Part shown: positions 7,770-13,739 of the stretch, in pieces
How positions within the stretch are numbered: the first letter of the stretch is position 1
How the letters are laid out: every line of letters starts with the position of its first letter
Assembly: GCA_031255615.1 (NCBI GenBank)
Contig: JAIRSD010000107.1
Coordinates: 1 to 19,199, forward strand
DNA length: 19,199 nucleotides
From: Treponema sp.
GTDB lineage: Bacteria; Spirochaetota; Spirochaetia; Treponematales; Breznakiellaceae
Direction: 5' to 3'
The notes under the pieces: model-generated
Database searches by the model: none
Told to the model about the DNA's origin: nothing
The model's input: the letters and a program-made list of their open reading frames with translations, nothing else
Made by a program: the position numbers and the translations under genes

Positions 7770-8495
7770 ATGGCGGACATACTCGAACTAAAAAACGTCA
7801 GTTTTTCCGCCCTGGGCCGGGAGATCGTCCGTAATTTTTCCTGGGCCTATGCCGAAGGCAAAAGCACCGCCCTTTTGGGCCCCTCCGGGGGCGGAAAGAG
7901 CACGGTGCTTAAACTTTCCGCCGGGCTCCTGGTTCCCTCCCGGGGGGAGGCGGCGTTTCGGGGAAGAAATATAGCGGCCATGAACCGCCGGGAGAATTTG
8001 GAATTCCGGCGGGAGGGGGCGGTGGTGTTTCAGGATTCCGCCCTGTGGGCCAACCAGAACATTGAACAGATCCTGGAGCTTCCCCTGCAAATTCATTTTC
8101 CCGGCATGACCGGCGGGGAGCGGGCGGGCCGGATTCGGGAAGTCCTGGAAACGGTGGGCTACCGGAAGGAGCTTGATATTCGGCCCGCCATGCTTTCCAT
8201 GGGGGAGCAAAAACTTATCGCCTTCGCCCGGGCCCTGATGTGCCACCCCCGGCTTCTCTTTCTTGACGAATGGACCGAATCCCTGGACGACCGTTCCGCC
8301 CAAAGGCTGGTGGGCCTGGTGCGGGCCCGGCGGGCCCGGGGCCACACCGTTATTTTTGTGAGCCACAATCTTCGCATCATCCGGGACTTGGCGGATACGG
8401 CGCTGGTTGTCGCCGGCGGTGAATTGGCTATGAACCTGACGGAGAGTCAAATTGAAAACGATGAGGATCTGAACCGGTATGTGGAAGGGAAGTAG
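7770..8495 (+). CDS. mlaF: MlaF-type ABC transporter ATPase
   Basis: It is the cytoplasmic ATPase that powers the MlaE permease. The protein has 241 residues, normal for a single nucleotide-binding domain. Walker A is GPSGGGKST (37-45), the Q-loop is VVFQDS (Gln88), Walker B is RLLFLDE (161-167) and the switch histidine is His199 in VIFVSHN. Two elements are atypical: the signature reads LSMGEQ (142-147) in place of LSGGQ, and the D-loop region is EWTESLDD instead of the common PTSGLDP. All catalytic residues are still present, so it is probably active. I chose the ATG at 7770, four bases after the mlaE stop; GAGG within the mlaE end is the only Shine-Dalgarno and sits unusually close, which suggests coupling to mlaE. 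Upstream alternative starts would overlap mlaE heavily. Confidence 0.92.
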   Translation: MADILELKNVSFSALGREIVRNFSWAYAEGKSTALLGPSGGGKSTVLKLSAGLLVPSRGEAAFRGRNIAAMNRRENLEFRREGAVVFQDSALWANQNIEQILELPLQIHFPGMTGGERAGRIREVLETVGYRKELDIRPAMLSMGEQKLIAFARALMCHPRLLFLDEWTESLDDRSAQRLVGLVRARRARGHTVIFVSHNLRIIRDLADTALVVAGGELAMNLTESQIENDEDLNRYVEGK

Positions 8496-8540
8496 CGCCG
8501 TGAAGGCGGTTTTAGAACCGGGCCGGGGCCGGAAGGGTTT

Positions 8541-9563
8541 ATGAAATTCACGATCAGATACGCGGACCGGTTGGTGGGGGTCCTGATCGTCATTGCCGTG
8601 GCGGCTTTGGGGACGGTTATCTTCCTTTTGGGTTCCAGCCAGCGGTGGTTCGCCAAGGATTACCACTTTATCACCTACTTCGATTCCGCCGCGGGCCTAA
8701 GCAAGAATATGGCGGTCCAGTACAAGGGCTTTACCATCGGTAGGGTTAAATCCTTCGACCTTACCCCGGACGACCGGGTGGAGGTTCATTTCAATATTTT
8801 CGACACCTATATTTCCCGGGTCCGCCAGGGCTCGCTGGTGGACATCAGCATCAGCCCCGTGGGGCTGGGGAACCAGTTCCTTTTTTACGCGGGCCTGGGG
8901 TCCGAACAGATTGAAGAGGGGAGCGTTATCCCCATCGCATCGTCGCCGGAGGGGAAGGACGCCCTGAGTCGGGGGCTGGCCTTTATTCCCCGGCAGGACG
9001 ACAGCATCAGCATGATCCTGAGCCAGGTAAACACCCTGCTGGCGAGCCTCGATACCCTGACGAGGGATCTCAGCGGCGCCTTTGAGGGGACCGGCGATAC
9101 GACGCTGGGCCGCACCCTGGGGAATGTTGAGGAGCTTAGCCAGGGCTTTTCGGAGATTCCGGACATGCTGCGGGGGATCCTGGGCGATTTGGCGGGGAAC
9201 GTCGATCAGATTATGGAAAGCGCCGAGCCCATCCTGGCCAATCTGCGGCTTGTGTCCGACGATTTAAGCGATCCCGAGGGAACCGTCGCCCAGGTTCTGG
9301 ACTCCTCGGGTCCCGTCTACGCCAACCTGACATCCATGCTGGAATCCCTGTCCGGCGCCATGGCGAGTCTGGAACAGACCGCCGCCTATGTGCCCGCCCA
9401 GCTTCCCCAGATTACCGTCATGCTGGCGGAACTCCAGGCCGTGCTTAACTCGGTGGAGGATGTGCTTACCGCCGTCTTGAACAATCCCCTTTTACGGAAT
9501 GGGGTGGGAGAACGGGTGGAGAATCAGTCCACCGGCGCCGGCATGCGGGATCTGGCCTTTTAA
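8541..9563 (+). CDS. mlaD: MlaD-like MCE-domain lipid-binding protein
   Basis: It is the membrane-anchored, periplasmic substrate-binding subunit of the Mla-type transporter. The protein has 340 residues. An N-terminal membrane anchor lies at about residues 10-32 (LVGVLIVIAVAALGTVIFLL). The MCE domain follows at roughly 38-118, with YFDSAAGLSKNMAVQYKGF and IGRVKSFDL, the pattern expected of the family. The C-terminal ~200 residues form a long predominantly helical region with many Leu/Ser/Asp repeats (SQVNTLLASLDTLTRDLSGA and similar), which probably forms a coiled coil or helical tunnel. The ATG at 8541 has a GGAAGGG Shine-Dalgarno. It lies 45 bp after mlaF and ends 9 bp before the lipoprotein gene. 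It is longer than E. coli MlaD, like other MCE proteins with helical extensions. Confidence 0.9.
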   Translation: MKFTIRYADRLVGVLIVIAVAALGTVIFLLGSSQRWFAKDYHFITYFDSAAGLSKNMAVQYKGFTIGRVKSFDLTPDDRVEVHFNIFDTYISRVRQGSLVDISISPVGLGNQFLFYAGLGSEQIEEGSVIPIASSPEGKDALSRGLAFIPRQDDSISMILSQVNTLLASLDTLTRDLSGAFEGTGDTTLGRTLGNVEELSQGFSEIPDMLRGILGDLAGNVDQIMESAEPILANLRLVSDDLSDPEGTVAQVLDSSGPVYANLTSMLESLSGAMASLEQTAAYVPAQLPQITVMLAELQAVLNSVEDVLTAVLNNPLLRNGVGERVENQSTGAGMRDLAF

Positions 9564-9572
9564 GGAGGCGGT

Positions 9573-10409
9573 ATGGCGAAATATACCGGCCGCTTTGCCG
9601 CGGCGGCAATCGGGCTGCTCCTGCTGGGGGCCTGTTCTTCGGCCCCGGCGAAACCGCCGGAGATCCGGCTGCGGCGGAACGGCGCGGAACAGCAGCTTGA
9701 GCTGGCCAACCGGCAGGCAGAGCGGGGGGACCTTGCGGGGGCCCTGTCCCTGCTGGAACTGGCCCGGCAGCTTGCGGTGGCCGCGGACGATACGGGGCTC
9801 CGGGTCCGCACCAGCCTTTCCCGGGGGAACGTCCTTTTTTACCAGGGCAGGCGGGATGAGGCCGCCGCCGAATGGACGGCGGCGGAGGCGGATGCCGCGG
9901 GGGACCCCGCCCTGGCCGCTCTGGTCCGGATCTACATCGCCCGGGGCGGCCTTCTGCGGGCCGCGGCGGAAGGAAGGGGGGCGGAGGCCGCCGATTCGGC
10001 GATACAGGAGCTGAACCGGGCCTTGAACCAGCTTAGGGAGGATAAAATTTCCACCGCCCTGGGCTGGACGGTTATCGGCCTGGCGGAAAAGGAAGGCGGT
10101 CGTTTTTCCGCCGCCGAATCGGCGGTCCAGAAGGCTTTGGCCCTGCATCTAGGGGAAAACTATCTGGAGCAGGCGGCCTACGACTGGTACCTTATCGCCT
10201 CCATCCGTTCCGTGGCGGGGAAATACGGGGAAGCGGAGGCCGCCCTCGAGGAGGCCCTGGCCCTGGACCGGCGGTCGGAAAATTCCTGGGGGCTGGCTAT
10301 GGACTGGCGGGCCCTGGCGGAGGTGTACCGCAAGGCCGGTAAAAGCTCCCAGGCGGAGGCCGCCGCCGCCCGTTCCGCGGAGATACTCCAGGCCCTGGGC
10401 CGGCCCTGA
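9573..10409 (+). CDS. TPR lipoprotein, probable accessory of the Mla-type transporter
   Basis: The protein has 278 residues. A short signal peptide ends in a lipobox LLGAC, with the lipidated cysteine near residue 21 followed by SSAP, so it is probably anchored in a membrane outside the cytoplasm. The rest is Ala/Glu-rich and helical and looks like five or six tetratricopeptide repeats, for example ANRQAERGDLAGALSLLELA, GNVLFYQGRRDEAAAEWTAA and GKYGEAEAALEEALALDRRS. TPR proteins bind other proteins, so a scaffold or outer-membrane partner for the MCE protein is a reasonable inference from its place as the last gene of the run, but no specific function is shown. The ATG at 9573 has a strong AAGGAGG Shine-Dalgarno and lies 9 bp after mlaD. 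Family B repeats begin about 30 bp after its stop. Confidence 0.85.
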   Translation: MAKYTGRFAAAAIGLLLLGACSSAPAKPPEIRLRRNGAEQQLELANRQAERGDLAGALSLLELARQLAVAADDTGLRVRTSLSRGNVLFYQGRRDEAAAEWTAAEADAAGDPALAALVRIYIARGGLLRAAAEGRGAEAADSAIQELNRALNQLREDKISTALGWTVIGLAEKEGGRFSAAESAVQKALALHLGENYLEQAAYDWYLIASIRSVAGKYGEAEAALEEALALDRRSENSWGLAMDWRALAEVYRKAGKSSQAEAAAARSAEILQALGRP

Positions 10410-10439
10410 TGTTTCGGCTGCGGGGATTTGGCTATGAAA

Positions 10440-11207
10440 ATCCGGGGACAGGAATATAAACCGCGAAGGCTGCGAATAAAGCCGCCGGGATAAGCGGAAG
10501 AACCGGGAATAAGAATTTTAACCACGAAGGCGCACCAAGGCGAGCTACGGCTCGCCAGGAACACGAAGGGAATGTACAACGGCCTTCTGTCGCTGAGCTT
10601 CGTGCGCCTTCTTCGCCTTCGTGGTGAATTTCTTCCGTCCGCATAGCTGATTTTTTAGGCCGGGCAGACTGCTAATACCTTGCCTAGGCTGCATCACCGG
10701 ATAAGCAAAGGAACCGGGAATAAGAATTTTAACCACGAAGGCGCACCAAGGAACACAAAGGGAATGTATGACGGCCTTCTGTCGTTGAGCTTCGTGCGCC
10801 TTCTTCGCCTTCGTGGTGAATTTCCTCCGTCCGCATAGCTGATTTTTAGGCCGGGCAGACTGCTAATACCTTGCTTAGGCTGCATCACCGGATAAGCGAA
10901 AGAACCGGGAACAGGAATATAAACCACGAAGGCGCACCAAGGAACACAAAGGGAATGTATGACGGCCTTCTGTCGCTGAGCTTCGTGCGCCTTCTTCGCC
11001 TTCGTGGTGAATTTCTTCCGTCCGCATATCTGATTTTTTAGGCCGGGCAGACTGCTAATACCTTGCCTAGGCTGCATCACCGGATAAACGAAAGAACCGG
11101 GAACAGGAATGAATACATGCTTCCTATCCCCGCCTTTCGTGCGCCTTCTTCGCCTTCGTGGTGAATTTCTTCCGTCCGTATATCTGATTTTTAGGCCGGG
11201 CAGACTG
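10440..11207 (+). repeat. Family B repeat array, cluster 2
   Basis: This gene-free stretch repeats the ~190-bp unit of the window's left end in the same orientation. The anchor CATCACCGGATAA begins at 10692, 10883 and 11075, a period of 191-192 bp. Units here are more alike than in cluster 1 and have their own variants, such as GGCCGGGCAGACTGCTAATA and GGCCTTCTGTCG, suggesting recent local duplication. The first unit is degenerate and carries an extra palindrome (10539-10556). The last unit lacks the ~36-bp ACCACGAAGGCGC segment and runs directly into the stop codon of the MBL-fold gene. Open frames in the array follow the repeat period and are not credible genes. Confidence 0.9.
10539..10556. 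repeat. Palindrome inserted in a family B unit
   Basis: GGCGAGC-TACG-GCTCGCC forms a 7-bp stem inside the ACCAAGG/AACACGAAGG part of a repeat unit. The next two units lack it, so it represents a 19-base gain or loss. CCAAGG before it and CCAGG after it are near-duplicates, as expected for an insertion that duplicated its target. The same palindrome with other loops occurs at 17386-17403 and 17538-17555. Confidence 0.8.
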
Positions 11208-12074
11208 TTAGCTCCGGTAGATGAACCGTTCGCCAAGGGCGAAGATGTGGAACCGCCTTTCCGGGCAGTGGCGGTACATATAGGCCGCAAAAAGGGCGGG
11301 GTTCTCGCTGTTGGACGCCATCAGATCGTAATGGGCGGGGATGGTCAAATCCACCGGCGCCGCCCGGGCCAGTTTTGCCGCGTCCAGGGGGCTCATGTTC
11401 CCGATGCAGCCGCCCTCCGTCCGTTCCCAGTCGGTTCCGTTGATCGGAAAGACGGCCGCGTTGAGGGGTCCCATGGCTTTTAGGCTTTGAACCAGGGACG
11501 GGGCGGCCCAGGTATCCCCGGCATGGTAGATACGAAGCCCCCCTCCCTTAAGCAGGTAGCCCAGGCACAGGGCCTCCCCTTCCGCGTTTCGTTCCGGTTG
11601 ATCCTGGATAAAGGGGGTGTGGACGGCGGCGACGGGGAGGAGGGAAACCGGCCCCAGCCGGGTTTCTTCCCCCTCCCGGAGGCCGAGGATCCGGTCTTCC
11701 CCGATTCCCGCATCGGCGAGCAGCTTTTTCCAGGGCCGGGGGACCGCAAAACAGGCATGAGGGTTCGCCTCCGCCAGGGGAACCAGGGTTTTCAGGTTCA
11801 GGTGATCCCCGTGGTTGTGGGTGCAGAGGACGTAGTCCACCCGTTTGACCTGGTCCGGGGCGAAGGGGGCGGGATACTCCCGGCGGCTTCTGCCTTCCCG
11901 GTCCGTCATGTCGTTGAGGATCACGTCGATGTAGAAGATTCGGTCTTCCAGGTTGATGACAAAGCCGAGCTGGCCCAGATACCAGATCCACGCTTCGGCG
12001 GGTCCGGGCCGGGACTGTTCGATCTCCGCCAGCAGGGCGGCGCCCTGTTTATACCACCGTGTTTGCCTTTCCAT
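11208..12074 (-). CDS. MBL-fold metal-dependent hydrolase (UlaG-like)
   Basis: The protein has 288 residues. It belongs to the metallo-beta-lactamase fold, resembling the UlaG-like group (lactonases and related hydrolases), and is probably cytoplasmic since no signal peptide is visible. The metal-binding motif THNHGDH is at residues 85-91. Further candidate ligands are His152 in AAVHTPF, His184 and Asp187 in IYHAGDT, and His248 in IPAHYD. The substrate cannot be told from the sequence. The ATG at 12074 lacks a Shine-Dalgarno but sits seven bases after a good -10 box, so the mRNA may be leaderless. The TAA stop (11208-11210) lies exactly at the edge of the family B array, so the original 3' end may have been altered by the repeat. 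Confidence 0.88.
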   Translation of the reverse strand: MERQTRWYKQGAALLAEIEQSRPGPAEAWIWYLGQLGFVINLEDRIFYIDVILNDMTDREGRSRREYPAPFAPDQVKRVDYVLCTHNHGDHLNLKTLVPLAEANPHACFAVPRPWKKLLADAGIGEDRILGLREGEETRLGPVSLLPVAAVHTPFIQDQPERNAEGEALCLGYLLKGGGLRIYHAGDTWAAPSLVQSLKAMGPLNAAVFPINGTDWERTEGGCIGNMSPLDAAKLARAAPVDLTIPAHYDLMASNSENPALFAAYMYRHCPERRFHIFALGERFIYRS

Positions 12075-12081
12075 GGGGTCC

Positions 12082-12110
12082 AGTATACGCCGGGACCGGG
12101 GGCTTGTCAG
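12082..12110 (-). promoter_or_regulatory. Promoter of the MBL-fold gene, probably leaderless
   Basis: On the minus strand CTGACA (12110-12105) and TATACT (12087-12082) are separated by exactly 17 bp, matching five of six bases in each consensus hexamer. The expected transcription start, about seven bases past the -10 box, falls at 12075-12074, which is the ATG itself. The lack of a Shine-Dalgarno agrees with this. Confidence 0.6.
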
Positions 12111-12176
12111 CGGCGCGGTCTGCCGCTTCGCACGGCGGGGGGCCTTGGGGATTCCGCGGCGGGGTGCGGGGCCGCG

Positions 12177-12381
12177 GAGTTTCGCGGCGGAGCGCGAAAC
12201 TCCATGCCGCGGGCGGCACTCCGGGTAAACCCACAGGCTGAAAAACGGCAGGGACGCCGTTTTTCAGCCGCGCAAGGGATAGGAAGGGTGCGGAGCAGCC
12301 CCGGCGCGGAGCGCCGGGGCCGGAGGCGAAGCCGGAGCCCTGGATAGCCCGGTCCCCGGCCCGCGGGCCGGGGATGCGCCC
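12177..12381 (+). repeat. Family A element, single arm
   Basis: It carries the same frame motifs as the right arm of the 5118-5518 element: CCGCGCAAGGGATAGGA from 12268, GGGTGCGGAGCAGCC, GGATAGCCCGGT and ATGCGCCC (12374-12381). The hairpins differ: a GAGTTTCGCG stem (12177-12202), a perfect 14-bp GGCTGAAAAACGGC stem with a six-base loop (12236-12269), a 9-bp stem at 12299-12319, and a 9-bp CCCCGGCCC stem with a two-base loop (12354-12373). It fills most of the 314-bp gap between the MFS and MBL genes. The rest of that gap holds the MBL promoter and GC-rich sequence with no other feature. Confidence 0.85.
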
Positions 12382-12388
12382 GTATCGG

Positions 12389-13645
12389 CTATTGCTGGAC
12401 CTTGTCGCTGTTTTTTCGGTAGTACAACAGGGTCGCAGCGATGCCGGCGCTTAGAAGCGCGATGTTCAGCATGAAGGGGTAGGCCCGGTTGACGCCGGAG
12501 AGGATTCCGCCGATCCAGCCGAAGGGGGAGGTGGCGAACATGATGATCATGTGCTGGATGGCCATGACCCGGGCGCGTTCCGCCTGGTTGACGTGGAGGG
12601 CCACCAGGGACTCGGCGAGCATGAGCAGGGCGCCGGATCCGAAGGCGTCGAAGAGGAGGGATACGCAGAGGACGGCGTAGCGGACGAGGCCGGCGGCGGG
12701 GGCGGTGATGAGGAGGCTCTGGCCCAGGATGTAGGCGGCGAATCCAAAGAGGAGCGGTGTTTTGAGGCTGAAGCGGGAGAGTTGGGGGACGACGAAGAAC
12801 AGGAAGACGATGGCCAGGATTGAGCGGAACATGGGGAACAGGGGGAGCAGGGGATCGGGGACCAGCAGTTTTTTGCTGACGATGACCTGCCAGAAGGTGG
12901 TGTTTACCATCTGGACCGCCCCTACCAGGGCGGCGATTACCAGGGAAAAGACGGTGCCTTTGGAGCGGCCGATGATTTTGAATACCCTGTCGTAGCCTGC
13001 CAGGAGGCTTGGGATGCTTTGGCCCCTGGTTTCTTCCATGCGTATCATGCCGGTGCGGGTTTCCCGGGAAAAGCGGTAGAGGAGGAATATTTTGGCCGTC
13101 ATGATGATGAAGGCGTTGATGTAGAGGATTCTGATTGCCGGTACGAGGCTAAGCCGGGAGACGAGGATGGACGATATGGGGGCAAAGAGGGCGGAGAGCT
13201 GGCCGCAGACGATGACCAGGGAATAGATCCGGGTTATCTCCCCCCTTTCCGCGTCTTCCACCAGGAGGCAGTCCCAGGAATTCTGGGTTACCTTGAGGAC
13301 TCCGTTGAAAAGGGCGGCGGCGAGGAAGAACCAGAAGTTCCGGGCCCCCATCCAGATAAGGCAGGGGATGCTCCAGGCGATAAAATCGAAGACCGCCGTG
13401 GTCTTCCGCCGGCCCAGTTTGTCGGTGATGACGCCTCCCAGGAGGCCGAAGACCACCTGCACCATCATGCAGGCGGAGGCGATGAAGCCTACGTCGGCAT
13501 CCTTGAGCCCCAGGGCCAGCATGTAGACCGACGCATAGGGGAGGCAGAGATTCATCGAAAGCCCCCAGAGGGGTTCGGTATATACGCAGGCCCGGGGGTT
13601 TCCCCGCAGTCCGACCAGGGTTGCTACCAGGGGGTTTTTAGCCAT
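12389..13645 (-). CDS. Major facilitator superfamily transporter
   Basis: The protein has 418 residues and about twelve hydrophobic segments. The MFS motif A is clear in the first cytoplasmic loop: GLLGGVITDKLGRRKTT. There is a short hydrophilic central loop (RFSRETRTGMIRMEETRGQS) and a charged C terminus, as is usual for the family. The substrate cannot be inferred; nothing marks it specifically as a drug or sugar porter. The ATG at 13645 has no Shine-Dalgarno. It starts 31 bp after the histidine kinase stop on the same strand, so it may be co-transcribed with it or use its own weak promoter. Its 3' end abuts the family A element, with the TAG stop eight bases from the element's last frame motif. 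Confidence 0.9.
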   Translation of the reverse strand: MAKNPLVATLVGLRGNPRACVYTEPLWGLSMNLCLPYASVYMLALGLKDADVGFIASACMMVQVVFGLLGGVITDKLGRRKTTAVFDFIAWSIPCLIWMGARNFWFFLAAALFNGVLKVTQNSWDCLLVEDAERGEITRIYSLVIVCGQLSALFAPISSILVSRLSLVPAIRILYINAFIIMTAKIFLLYRFSRETRTGMIRMEETRGQSIPSLLAGYDRVFKIIGRSKGTVFSLVIAALVGAVQMVNTTFWQVIVSKKLLVPDPLLPLFPMFRSILAIVFLFFVVPQLSRFSLKTPLLFGFAAYILGQSLLITAPAAGLVRYAVLCVSLLFDAFGSGALLMLAESLVALHVNQAERARVMAIQHMIIMFATSPFGWIGGILSGVNRAYPFMLNIALLSAGIAATLLYYRKNSDKVQQ

Positions 13646-13651
13646 ACAGGT

Positions 13652-13680
13652 ATGATGTTAGGGGTCTTCCGGCCTGTCAG
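13652..13680 (-). promoter_or_regulatory. Weak possible promoter for the MFS gene
   Basis: On the minus strand CTGACA (13680-13675) and CATCAT (13657-13652) are 17 bp apart, with the MFS ATG six bases further on. The arrangement copies that of the MBL gene promoter, and the MFS gene also lacks a Shine-Dalgarno. The -10 match is only four of six and the -35 lies in a GC-rich repeat, so this may be chance. Confidence 0.25.
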
Positions 13681-13739
13681 CCGCCGGATGCCGGCCTGTC
13701 AGCCGCCGGGCTACCGGACACCGGCCTATCGGCCGCCGG
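13671..13739. repeat. Direct repeats at the 3' end of the histidine kinase gene
   Basis: Three copies of GGCCTGTCAGCCGCCGG or a close variant begin at 13671, 13693 and 13723. They encode the SPAADRPVSG and SPAADRPASG tail of the kinase. The TGA stop itself lies in the first copy, and copy spacings of 22 and 30 bp mean that gain or loss of a copy can shift the frame of the tail. Confidence 0.8.

Noticed and set aside
10694..11290. A 198-codon minus-strand frame through the second family B array
   Set aside because: The translation is periodic (FTTKARKAHEAQRQ-like segments recur) and reflects the DNA repeat, a well-known source of spurious proteins.
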